Shown here: positions 1 through 7,029 of the stretch, one piece after another
How the letters are laid out: each line of letters begins with the position of its first letter
Position numbering within the stretch: position 1 is the stretch's first letter
Source: Planctomycetota bacterium
GTDB taxonomy: Bacteria; Planctomycetota; UBA1135; GCA-002686595
Assembly: GCA_011524785.1 (NCBI GenBank)
Contig: WTJQ01000029.1
Coordinates: 1 to 12,970 of the forward strand
Length of the DNA stretch: 12,970 nt
Reading direction: 5' to 3'
Program-made: the position numbers and the translations under genes
Notes under the pieces: model-generated
Database searches by the model: none
What the model was told of the DNA's origin: nothing
The model's input: the letters and a program-made list of their open reading frames with translations, nothing else

Positions 1-2273
1 CCCTGGTTCCCCTGCTGCTCAGCGCAGCCCCCGCCACGCTCGCCCCGGCCGCGCCCAGCGCCCCGATCGCGCCCCTGGCGGCCCCGGCGCCCCTCACGGC
101 TCTCCAGGACGGCCAGCCCCCCATCCAGGTGCTCGGCGACGACTACATCCTGAACTTCCCCGAGGGCGAGCAGCCCGGGGAGGGGATGAACCTGGCCGAG
201 TTCGTCCGCGCCTGCCAGCAGGTCACGGGCATCAACTTCACCTACGCGGACGACACCCGGAACTTCCTGACCCAGAAGCGCATCACGCTCCTGGGCACCA
301 AGACGGTCCCGAAGAAGGACTTCTACTCCTTCTTCCAGATCATCATGTTCATCAACGACTTCGTGTGCGTCGAGGTCGGTGAGGGGTCGCTCAGCGTCAT
401 CAAGATCGAGTCGCTGCAGGGCGGCGGTGGCCGCGGGGCCCAGTCGCGGGCCGACGGCATCCTCGTGGACGAGGAGGACCTCCCGCAGTACGCCGCCCAG
501 CCGGCGACGCGCATCACGACGGTGATCAACCTGCCGAACACGGACGTCCGCAACCTGGCGAACAACCTGCGGACGCTCATGCCCGACCAGACCTTCGGGC
601 AGATGCTGGCCGCCGGCAACTCGAACGCGATCATCCTGACCGGCTACGGCTCCACCGTCGCGGCCATGGCTCGCATGCTCCGGATCGTGGACGAGGCCTC
701 GCGGACCGAGGTCGTGACGCCCGTCTTCGAGGTGCTGCAGCTCGAGTACGCCGCCGCCGACGAGATCGCCAGCCTGGTCGAGGAGCTCCTCGACGCCGGG
801 CGCCGCGCGACCCAGGGTCAGAACCGGCCCCAGCAGGGCGCGACGACCCAGATGTCCGCGGGCCAGCAGGAGGCCAAGATCCTGGTCGACCCGCGCTCGA
901 ACCGGCTCCTCGTCATGGCGATGCCCGACGACATGCCGCAGATCAAGGAGCTCGTCGCCAAGCTCGACATCGACATCCTCGAGCGGGCCGCTGCGTACCA
1001 CATCTACCCGCTGGAGAACGTCAAGGCCGAGGAGCTCTCCGAGACCCTGAACGACTTCCTGCAGGACGCGGGGCGCGTCGAGCAGGGGCAGGCCCAGGGC
1101 GGCAACAACGCCCGGGGCGGCGCCGCGGGCGGTCAGAGCACCGAGTTCGTCGTCGTCCCGGACGACGAGACGAACTCCCTGCTGATCGCCGCCAGCCGCA
1201 CCCGGTACGAGGAGCTGCTCAGCCTCATCCGCCGCCTGGACCGACGCCAGCCGCAGGTCCTCATCGAGACCGCGCTGATCGAGCTGACCTCGCGAGACTT
1301 CCTCGACATCGGCGTCGAGCTCGGCCTGGCCGACGTCGAGGGTGACGGCGGCTTCGGCGTGACGAACTTCGGGCTCTCGACCTTCGAGGACCTGGACGCC
1401 GACGGCATCGTCGACAGCCGAGTCCCCAACAACGGGACCGGCATCACCGCCGGCATTCTGGACGGGGACAACTTCAGCCTCCCGATGCTGCTCTCGCTCG
1501 TGGAGCAGAAGAGCAACTCGAACGTGCTCAACGTCCCCAGCGTGCTGGTCAACAACAACGGCAGCGCCAAGGTCGAGGCCCTGTCGAGCCAGCCGACGAC
1601 GCAGATCACCAACACCGGCACGGTCGGCGGCACCCAGGAGAACTTCAACGGCTACCAGGACGCGGGCATCACGATGCAGATCTCGCCGTCCATCAGCGCC
1701 AGCCGCTACCTGCGCCTCGACATCTTCCTGAACGTCTCGACGTTCCAGGGCTCCTTCAGCGGCCCCATCCCGCCGCCGAAGCTCGAGCGCTCGGTCGAGA
1801 CGACCGTCAACGTGCCCGACGGGGACACGATGGTCATCGGCGGCATCGTCATCGACACTCGCTCCGAGGACACCGACCAGGTCCCGGGCCTCGGCGACCT
1901 CCCCATCGTGGGGCGCCTGTTCCGTCGCGACGCCGAGACCCAGGACCGGACCGCGCTCTACTTCTTCGTGACGCCGCACATCCTGCAGGACGCGGACTTC
2001 GCCGACCTGGCCGAGATCAGCTACCGCCGCAAGCTCGAGGCCGCCGACTCGATCGGCCTCGACCGCATGCGCCGCATCGAGCCCGGCTTCGGTGCCCAGG
2101 AGGACGCGGGCAGCGTGGACCTCGAGGGCTTCGACCTGCCCCTCTACCAGCGCCCCACGGTTGGCGAGGAGGTCGACGCGGCCGAGATCGGCAAGGACCC
2201 CAGCGAGGTCCTCGAGGCCCTCGAGAGCCTGGGCACGGTGGGCCCCGCCGAGGGCGAGGGAGCCGACTCCTGA
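1..2273 (+). CDS. gspD: Type II secretion system secretin GspD (5' end outside window)
   Basis: GspD forms the outer-membrane ring through which folded exoproteins leave the periplasm. The open frame runs back to the first complete codon at position 3. The upstream residues are Leu/Ala/Pro-rich (LVPLLLSAAPATLAPAAPSA), like the end of a signal peptide, so the GTG at 129 is an internal codon and the true start lies left of the window. About 756 residues are visible. In order they are an N0 domain (about 150-410), three N/secretin short domains (about 500-690, 720-990 and 1000-1240) and the secretin barrel domain (about 1255-2000), with the signature VPGLGDLPIVGRLF near 1881-1922. Gln/Gly-rich loops interrupt the second and third short domains (about 801-880 and 1072-1140). 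A roughly 90-residue acidic tail follows the barrel; an S-domain-like role in pilotin binding is possible but not shown. The gene heads a run of T2SS genes. A type IV pilus secretin (PilQ) is less likely given those neighbours. Confidence 0.95.
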   Translation, partial: LVPLLLSAAPATLAPAAPSAPIAPLAAPAPLTALQDGQPPIQVLGDDYILNFPEGEQPGEGMNLAEFVRACQQVTGINFTYADDTRNFLTQKRITLLGTKTVPKKDFYSFFQIIMFINDFVCVEVGEGSLSVIKIESLQGGGGRGAQSRADGILVDEEDLPQYAAQPATRITTVINLPNTDVRNLANNLRTLMPDQTFGQMLAAGNSNAIILTGYGSTVAAMARMLRIVDEASRTEVVTPVFEVLQLEYAAADEIASLVEELLDAGRRATQGQNRPQQGATTQMSAGQQEAKILVDPRSNRLLVMAMPDDMPQIKELVAKLDIDILERAAAYHIYPLENVKAEELSETLNDFLQDAGRVEQGQAQGGNNARGGAAGGQSTEFVVVPDDETNSLLIAASRTRYEELLSLIRRLDRRQPQVLIETALIELTSRDFLDIGVELGLADVEGDGGFGVTNFGLSTFEDLDADGIVDSRVPNNGTGITAGILDGDNFSLPMLLSLVEQKSNSNVLNVPSVLVNNNGSAKVEALSSQPTTQITNTGTVGGTQENFNGYQDAGITMQISPSISASRYLRLDIFLNVSTFQGSFSGPIPPPKLERSVETTVNVPDGDTMVIGGIVIDTRSEDTDQVPGLGDLPIVGRLFRRDAETQDRTALYFFVTPHILQDADFADLAEISYRRKLEAADSIGLDRMRRIEPGFGAQEDAGSVDLEGFDLPLYQRPTVGEEVDAAEIGKDPSEVLEALESLGTVGPAEGEGADS

Positions 2274-2287
2274 GCCTCGGGCTCCGC

Positions 2288-2293
2288 AAGGGA
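2288..2293 (+). promoter_or_regulatory. Ribosome binding site of gspE
   Basis: AAGGGA lies 11 nt before the ATG at 2305. It supports that start over the in-frame ATG at 2092 inside gspD. The residues between the two ATGs are Arg/Pro/Ser-rich out-of-frame gspD sequence with no GspE similarity. Confidence 0.6.
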
Positions 2294-2304
2294 ACACCCC
2301 CATC

Positions 2305-4008
2305 ATGGCCAGCATCTCCGACCTGCTCCTCGACGCGGGACTGACCCGCGACAAGCTCGAGGAGTGCCGGCAGCTCTCCGTCCGCAGCGGGGAGTCGCTC
2401 GACCGCAGCATCCTGCAGCGCGAGTACCTCGACGAGGTCACCCTTCTGCAGGTGTATGCGAAGCACCTGGGCTTCGAGTTCCGCAAGAGCCTCGATGGCA
2501 CGAAGGTGCCCGGGGACTTCGTCGAGGGGGTGCCCGTGCACTTCGCGCGGAACTACAACCTCGTGGCCCTCGAGGAGCTCGAGGACGGGACCCTGAAGGT
2601 GGCCACCTGCCACCCGCTGGACCCGCACCCGATGGACGACCTGGCGGCGCTGCTCGGCCGTGAGCTCGACCCCGTCCTGGCCCCCCGCCTCGAGATCACG
2701 GGCCTGATCGCGCGTGCCTACCGCCACAAGGCCGACGGCGTGGACGAGGCCCTCGACGCGGTCTCCGAGGACGCCGACATCGGCTCGATGGCGGCCGAGA
2801 TCGACGAGGCCGAGGACGTCCTCGACGTCTCGAACAAGGCGCCGATCATCAAGCTGGTCAACACCATCTTGTTCCAGGCGCTGAAGCTGCGGGCCTCCGA
2901 CGTCCACTTCCAGCCCTACCCGGACCGGATGCAGGTGCGCTTCCGCATCGACGGCATCCTGTACGACATGGACTCGATCCCGCGCCGGGTCCAGGACGCG
3001 ATCATCAGCCGCGTCAAGGTCATGGGCAAGATGGACATCGCGGAGCGCCGCCTGCCCCAGGACGGCCGCGCGACCATCCGCCTCGGGGACGGCGAGGTCG
3101 ATGTCCGGATCAGCTCGGTCCCGACCACCGACGGCGAGCGCATCGTGATGCGTCTGCTGGACAAGACGGCCAAGCTCTACCGACTCAACGAGATCGGCCT
3201 GTCCGAGAGCAACGCCGAGTTGATCCGCCACTACATCGGCTACAACCACGGCATCATCCTCGTGACCGGCCCGACGGGCTCCGGCAAGACGACCACGCTG
3301 TACGCGTCGATGGCCGAGATCGACACGACGATGAAGAACGTCCTCACCATCGAGGACCCGGTCGAGTACGCGCTCGCTGGCGTCAGCCAGGTGCAGGTGA
3401 ACGCCAAGAAGGGCCTGACCTTCGCCGCGGGCCTGCGCTCGTTCCTGCGCCAGGACCCGGATGTGATGATGGTCGGTGAGATCCGCGACCTGGAGACGGC
3501 CGAGGTCGCCATCCGGGCCGCGCTGACGGGTCACCTGGTGTTCTCCACCGTCCACACCAACGACGCCCCCTCCACCATCACCCGGATGATCGACCAGGGG
3601 GTCGAGCCCTACCTGGTGGCCTCGTCCCTGGTCCTGATCATCGCCCAGCGCCTCGTCCGGACGGTCTGCCCCCACTGCACGGTGGTCGAGCCGATCAACG
3701 ACGAGTGGGCCGCCAAGCTCAAGAAGGTGGGCATGGACCCCTCCGAGCTGGAGGGCCAGATCGCCTACGGGGCCGGCTGCGACGAGTGCTTCCAGTCGGG
3801 CTACTCCGGCCGGACCGCCATCTACGAGTTCCTCCCCGTCACGGAGGAGCTCCGCACCCAGGTCATGGAGGGCGGCAGCGCCACCGACATCAAGCGCGCC
3901 GCCGTGGAGCGCGGCCTCATCACCCTGCGTGAGGACGGCCGCCAGAAGATCCGTGACCGCCTGACCACCCCGGACGAGGTCCTCCGCGTCACCCAGCTCG
4001 ACGTCTGA
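2305..4008 (+). CDS. gspE: Type II secretion ATPase GspE
   Basis: GspE is the cytoplasmic hexameric ATPase that powers pseudopilus assembly through GspF (and GspL where present). The product is 567 residues. An N-terminal GspE/MshE-type domain (about 1-150, beginning MASISDLLLDAGL) precedes the bipartite ATPase core. Visible motifs are Walker A GPTGSGKTT (322-330), the Asp box TIEDPVEY with E350 and D351, Walker B DPDVMMVGEIRD with G391 and E392, and the His box GHLVFSTVHTN (409-419). The zinc-binding tetracysteine is intact: C455-x2-C458 and C492-x2-C495. The ATG at 2305 is preceded by a good ribosome binding site, 31 nt after gspD. The gene lies 8 nt before gspF. A PilB-type pilus ATPase is the alternative, since PilB shares all these motifs; the GspD and GspG-J context favours GspE. 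All key catalytic residues are present. Confidence 0.96.
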   Translation: MASISDLLLDAGLTRDKLEECRQLSVRSGESLDRSILQREYLDEVTLLQVYAKHLGFEFRKSLDGTKVPGDFVEGVPVHFARNYNLVALEELEDGTLKVATCHPLDPHPMDDLAALLGRELDPVLAPRLEITGLIARAYRHKADGVDEALDAVSEDADIGSMAAEIDEAEDVLDVSNKAPIIKLVNTILFQALKLRASDVHFQPYPDRMQVRFRIDGILYDMDSIPRRVQDAIISRVKVMGKMDIAERRLPQDGRATIRLGDGEVDVRISSVPTTDGERIVMRLLDKTAKLYRLNEIGLSESNAELIRHYIGYNHGIILVTGPTGSGKTTTLYASMAEIDTTMKNVLTIEDPVEYALAGVSQVQVNAKKGLTFAAGLRSFLRQDPDVMMVGEIRDLETAEVAIRAALTGHLVFSTVHTNDAPSTITRMIDQGVEPYLVASSLVLIIAQRLVRTVCPHCTVVEPINDEWAAKLKKVGMDPSELEGQIAYGAGCDECFQSGYSGRTAIYEFLPVTEELRTQVMEGGSATDIKRAAVERGLITLREDGRQKIRDRLTTPDEVLRVTQLDV

Positions 4009-4016
4009 TCCCCGCG

Positions 4017-5279
4017 ATGCCCATCTACGAGTACGTAGCCTTCGCCGACGGCGGCGCCACGACCAAGGGGGTCGTGGACGCCGACACCGAGAAGGACGCC
4101 AGGCAGAAGCTGCGGCGGCAGAAGCTGCTCGTCACCAAGCTCACGGAGACCCGCGGCGGCAAGCGCGTGCGGGGCAAGAAGGGGGGCCGCAAGCCGGGCC
4201 TCCTCGCCCGCGCTGCCGAGGCCCGGGCTGCGAGCCAGGGGCCGGGCGCGCGCGAGACCGAGATCGTCCTCGGGATCACCCGCCAGCTGGCGACCCTGCT
4301 CGGCTCCGGCATCGCCCTGGCGGAGGCCCTGTCCGCCGTGGTCGATCAGGCCGAGCAGAAGCGCGTGGAGACCATGCTGCGGCAGATCCGGGAGGGCATC
4401 CAGCAGGGCAACAGCCTCGCGGACGCCCTGGCCCAGCACCCGGCCTGGTTCACCGAGCTCTACGTGAACATGGTCAGCGCCGGTCAGGCTGCAGGCAACC
4501 TGGACATCGTCCTGTCCCGCCTCGCCGACTACATGCAGGCCCAGCGCGCCCTGCGCCGCAAGGTCGTCGGCGCACTGACCTACCCTGCGATGATGATCGT
4601 CATCGGCATGATCGTCGTGACGATCCTGATGGCGAAGGTGGTCCCCGAGATCACGGCCATGCTCATCGAGCAGGGCAAGGCCCTGCCCCCCGCGACCCAG
4701 GTGCTGATCTCCATCAGCAACGTGGTGCAGGACTGGTGGTGGGCCATCATCGGGATGATCGGGGTGGTCTCCTTCGCGTTCGAGCGCGTCTACCGCACGT
4801 CGGACAAGGGCCAGCTGGCCATCGACCGCAGCCTGCTCAAGATCCCCGTCCTCGGCGAGCTGCTCCGCAAGGCCGCGGTCGGACGCTTCACCCGGACCCT
4901 CTCGACCCTGCTGCAGTCCGGCGTGCCCGTGATCCAGTCCCTGGACATCACGCGCAAGGTCGTCGGGAACCGGGTCATCGGCGACGCCACCGAGCACATC
5001 TCCCAGCGGGTCGTCGAGGGCACCGACATCTCCGGTCCGCTCAAGGCCTCCGGGGCCTTCCCCAGTGTCGTCGGGTACATGGTCGCCGTGGGCGAGCAGT
5101 CCGGTGAGCTGGAGCAGATGCTCGACCGCATCGCCATCGCCTACGACGAGGAGATCGACGTAGTGACGGAGCGCCTGACCGCGCTCCTCGAGCCCGTCAT
5201 GATCGTCCTGCTCGCCGGCGTCGTGGGCTACATCGTCTACGCCATCGTCCAGCCGATCCTCGAGATCGGCCAGATCTGA
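4017..5279 (+). CDS. gspF: Type II secretion inner-membrane platform protein GspF
   Basis: GspF is the polytopic inner-membrane protein that couples the GspE ATPase to pseudopilin addition. The product is 420 residues, close to the family's usual length of about 400. Two T2SSF repeats are visible, each with the Gly-containing signature: MVSAGQAAGNLDIVLSRLAD (152-171) and VAVGEQSGELEQMLDRIA (356-373). Three membrane segments are predicted at about 187-209, 239-256 and 393-413. The N-terminal region starts MPIYEYVAFADG, typical of the family. It is followed by an unusually basic Arg/Lys/Gly linker (about 46-80), presumably facing the cytoplasm. The ATG at 4017 lies 8 nt after the gspE stop with no clear Shine-Dalgarno sequence, so translation is probably coupled to gspE. 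The pilus homologue PilC is the alternative, judged less likely from context. Confidence 0.95.
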   Translation: MPIYEYVAFADGGATTKGVVDADTEKDARQKLRRQKLLVTKLTETRGGKRVRGKKGGRKPGLLARAAEARAASQGPGARETEIVLGITRQLATLLGSGIALAEALSAVVDQAEQKRVETMLRQIREGIQQGNSLADALAQHPAWFTELYVNMVSAGQAAGNLDIVLSRLADYMQAQRALRRKVVGALTYPAMMIVIGMIVVTILMAKVVPEITAMLIEQGKALPPATQVLISISNVVQDWWWAIIGMIGVVSFAFERVYRTSDKGQLAIDRSLLKIPVLGELLRKAAVGRFTRTLSTLLQSGVPVIQSLDITRKVVGNRVIGDATEHISQRVVEGTDISGPLKASGAFPSVVGYMVAVGEQSGELEQMLDRIAIAYDEEIDVVTERLTALLEPVMIVLLAGVVGYIVYAIVQPILEIGQI

Positions 5280-5289
5280 ACCCCACCCG

Positions 5290-5306
5290 GGCGGGCCAGG
5301 CCCGCC
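5290..5306 (+). promoter_or_regulatory. GC-rich hairpin between gspF and gspG
   Basis: GGCGGGC (5290-5296) and GCCCGCC (5300-5306) are perfect inverted repeats around a CAG loop, giving a 7-bp all-GC stem. It begins 11 nt after the gspF stop and ends 8 nt before the gspG ATG. No T-run follows, so a simple intrinsic terminator is unlikely. It could be an mRNA processing or stability element, or could affect gspG translation. The hairpin is seen in the sequence; its role is inferred. Confidence 0.45.
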
Positions 5307-5314
5307 GACCTCCC

Positions 5315-5758
5315 ATGCGCACCCTCAAGTCCAGCAAAGCACGCGCGGCCGCCCAGGCCGGCTTCTCGATCGCCGAGCTCATGGTCGTGATCCTGATCAT
5401 CGGCCTGCTCTCCACCGTGGTCGTGCCCAAGGTCATCGACCGCCTCTCGGACGCCAAGATCGGCAAGGTCAAGGCCGACCTCCCGGCGATCGCGGGCGCC
5501 CTCGACCAGTTCATGATCGCCAACGGGCGCTACCCCGACGGCATCGAGGCGCTGGTCCAGGGCGACGACAACGGACGCACCTTCCTCAACCAGCGCACGG
5601 TCCCGAAGGACCCCTGGGGCAACGAGTACGTGTACAACCCTCCGGGCGGCGGCAACAACGAGTTCGAGCTCTTCACCTTCGGTCGTGACGGCGTGGCCGG
5701 CGGCGAGGGCGAGGACCGCGACGTCAGCTACGCGATGGTCCGCGACCAGGAGATCTGA
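5315..5758 (+). CDS. gspG: Major pseudopilin GspG
   Basis: GspG is the major subunit of the T2SS pseudopilus, which acts as a periplasmic piston. The product is 147 residues, normal for the family. A basic leader ends AAAQAG (11-16) and is followed by the class III prepilin site G16|F17-S-I-A-E21, with the conserved Glu at +5 and a hydrophobic helix at about 17-40. Hallmarks of the GspG globular domain follow: NGRYP (70-74), DPWGNEYVY (99-107) and a Gly/Asp/Glu-rich loop FGRDGVAGGEGEDRD (122-136) matching the conserved calcium-binding loop. The leader is cut and N-methylated by a prepilin peptidase that is not encoded here. The ATG at 5315 is the first sensible start before the cleavage site. 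There is no clear Shine-Dalgarno sequence, and a GC-rich hairpin occupies the leader just upstream. Confidence 0.97.
   Translation: MRTLKSSKARAAAQAGFSIAELMVVILIIGLLSTVVVPKVIDRLSDAKIGKVKADLPAIAGALDQFMIANGRYPDGIEALVQGDDNGRTFLNQRTVPKDPWGNEYVYNPPGGGNNEFELFTFGRDGVAGGEGEDRDVSYAMVRDQEI
5748..5752 (+). promoter_or_regulatory. Possible ribosome binding site of gspH
   Basis: AGGAG sits inside the last codons of gspG, 12 nt before the GTG at 5765. The spacing is slightly long. It supports GTG initiation for gspH, for which no ATG exists upstream of the prepilin cleavage site. Confidence 0.4.
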
Positions 5759-5764
5759 CGCGGC

Positions 5765-6352
5765 GTGAAGCTCCCCGGGCCGCAGCGCGGAGCACCGGCG
5801 CGCCAGCGAGCGCGCGCCGGCTTCACGATCCTCGAGCTCGGGATCGTGCTGCTCATCCTGGGGATGGTGACCTTCGCGGTCTCGGTGTCCTACGACGCCC
5901 TCGTGCCACGCGAGCGGCTGAACACCTCGGTGCGCGAGCTGGCTGACATCCTCCGTCAGGCCCGCTCCGAGGCCATGTCGCGCAACGCGGAGTTCCTGGT
6001 CGAGTACGACCTCCTCCAGCACCGGTATCGGATGATCACCCCCCTGGCCAAGGACGGCTCGCGCTGGGTCGAGGGGGTGGACGAGGAGGAGTTCCGCTAC
6101 GCCACCCAGTGGGAGCCCCTGCGCCCCGGCGTGGAGTTCTCGCAGGTCACCCTGGCCGGCACCGAGTTCTCCGGGGAGGTGGTGCGGGTCCGCTTCGACC
6201 CCCTGGGCTCGGCCTCCGACCATCTCGTCACCCTGGCCCAGCCGGTCTACAACACCACCTTCACGGTCGAGGTCCTGCCCCTCACGGGCCTCATCCGCTT
6301 CCACGAGGGCACCTACGAGCGCGAGCTCCCCACCGACCGCGACTTCGACTGA
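5765..6352 (+). CDS. gspH: Minor pseudopilin GspH
   Basis: GspH is a minor pseudopilin of the T2SS pseudopilus. The product is 195 residues, near the family's usual length. It begins at GTG 5765, the only start codon between the gspG stop and the cleavage site. Its frame is the same as that of gspG, with 6 nt between the stop and the GTG. A basic leader (RQRARAG, 13-19) precedes the prepilin site G19|F20-T-I-L-E24 and a hydrophobic helix (about 20-43). Features of the GspH globular domain follow: a helix with LRQARSEAMSRNA (63-75), then beta-rich sequence with VRFDPLGSA (142-150) and a closing VEVLPLTGLIRF segment (168-179). Assignment to GspH over other minor pseudopilins rests on these features and on gene order after gspG. 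It is followed by gspI with a 1-nt TGATG overlap. Confidence 0.88.
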   Translation: MKLPGPQRGAPARQRARAGFTILELGIVLLILGMVTFAVSVSYDALVPRERLNTSVRELADILRQARSEAMSRNAEFLVEYDLLQHRYRMITPLAKDGSRWVEGVDEEEFRYATQWEPLRPGVEFSQVTLAGTEFSGEVVRVRFDPLGSASDHLVTLAQPVYNTTFTVEVLPLTGLIRFHEGTYERELPTDRDFD

Positions 6353-7029
6353 TGCGCCGCCCCCCCACCAGCTCCCGCGCCTCGGGCTTCACTCTGGCCG
6401 AGGCCGCGATCACGATCGCGATCGTGGGCATCGGGCTGGCGTTCTCCGTCCAGGCCCTGAACGGCGCCGCCCAGACGGCGGCCCACACCCAGCGCATGAA
6501 GATCGCGCGGGAGCTCGGCGTGGAGATGCTCGGCGAGATCGCCGCCGGCCTGTGGTGGGACGACCTGGAGACCACGCGCTACGGGACCTTCGCCACCAAG
6601 GACCGCCCGAACTACACCTGGGAGCTCGCCCTGGGCGACGAGCAGCTCGAGGCGGCCCGCACCGACCAGCCCGACCAGTGGGAGGGCCAGCGCTTCGACA
6701 ACTGGCAGTACCGCCGCGAGCAGGAGGCCCTGAACAGCGGCTACTCCTCCGCCGAGGACATGGACGAGGAGGAGGAGGCCGTCGAGGAGTACGAGCAGCT
6801 CCGACTCCGCGTGTCGTTCCCGTTCCTGCCGGGCCTCGAGGACCTCGATCACCACGTCGAGCTCGAGCGTTGGATCGACTGGGAGCAGGTCTACGGCCCG
6901 GCCGAGGACGAGGAGGGGCTCGAGGAGCTCGAGAACGGCGACCTCCCGGGCAACTCCGGGGACGCGCAGCAGGGCGGGACGCCCGGCGCGGCGACCGCAG
7001 GCGACCCGAGCAAGGGAGGCGGACGATGA
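6352..7029 (+). CDS. gspI: Minor pseudopilin GspI, enlarged
   Basis: GspI is a minor pseudopilin at the pseudopilus tip. The ATG at 6352 overlaps the gspH stop by 1 nt (TGATG) and lies 12 codons before the prepilin site G12|F13-T-L-A-E17, so longer upstream readings are rejected. A hydrophobic helix (13-36) continues into an amphipathic helix with RMKIARELGVEMLGEI (48-63). Family GspI proteins are usually about 120-130 residues; this one is 225. The extra length comes from an insertion at about 96-150 ending in an acidic run (DMDEEEEAVEEYEQ, 136-149) and from a Gly/Glu/Asn-rich tail (about 182-225). The last beta strands typical of the family (LRLRVSFPFLPGLEDLDHHV, 150-169) lie between them. 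The GspI identity rests on gene order and helix pattern, so it is less certain than for GspG. The stop overlaps the gspJ start as ATGA. Confidence 0.8.
   Translation: MRRPPTSSRASGFTLAEAAITIAIVGIGLAFSVQALNGAAQTAAHTQRMKIARELGVEMLGEIAAGLWWDDLETTRYGTFATKDRPNYTWELALGDEQLEAARTDQPDQWEGQRFDNWQYRREQEALNSGYSSAEDMDEEEEAVEEYEQLRLRVSFPFLPGLEDLDHHVELERWIDWEQVYGPAEDEEGLEELENGDLPGNSGDAQQGGTPGAATAGDPSKGGGR
7012..7019 (+). promoter_or_regulatory. Ribosome binding site of gspJ
   Basis: AAGGGAGG lies in the last codons of gspI, 6 nt before the ATG at 7026. It is the strongest Shine-Dalgarno match in the window and fixes the gspJ start, ruling out the much longer in-frame reading that begins inside gspI. Confidence 0.75.

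Noticed and set aside
2092-2304. Longer version of gspE starting at the ATG at 2092
   Set aside because: The added 71 residues overlap gspD out of frame, are Arg/Ser/Pro-rich and have no family match. The ATG at 2305 has a ribosome binding site and encodes the expected N-terminus.
2017-3675. 552-residue open frame on the - strand opposite gspD/gspE
   Set aside because: It lies wholly opposite genes with clear family motifs. Its His/Asp/Val/Arg-rich composition is what complementary GC-rich codons produce. No start signal or domain is seen.
6552-7025. Longer version of gspJ starting inside gspI
   Set aside because: A prepilin leader must be short and directly precede the hydrophobic helix. 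The ATG at 7026 with its strong ribosome binding site fits; the longer form does not.
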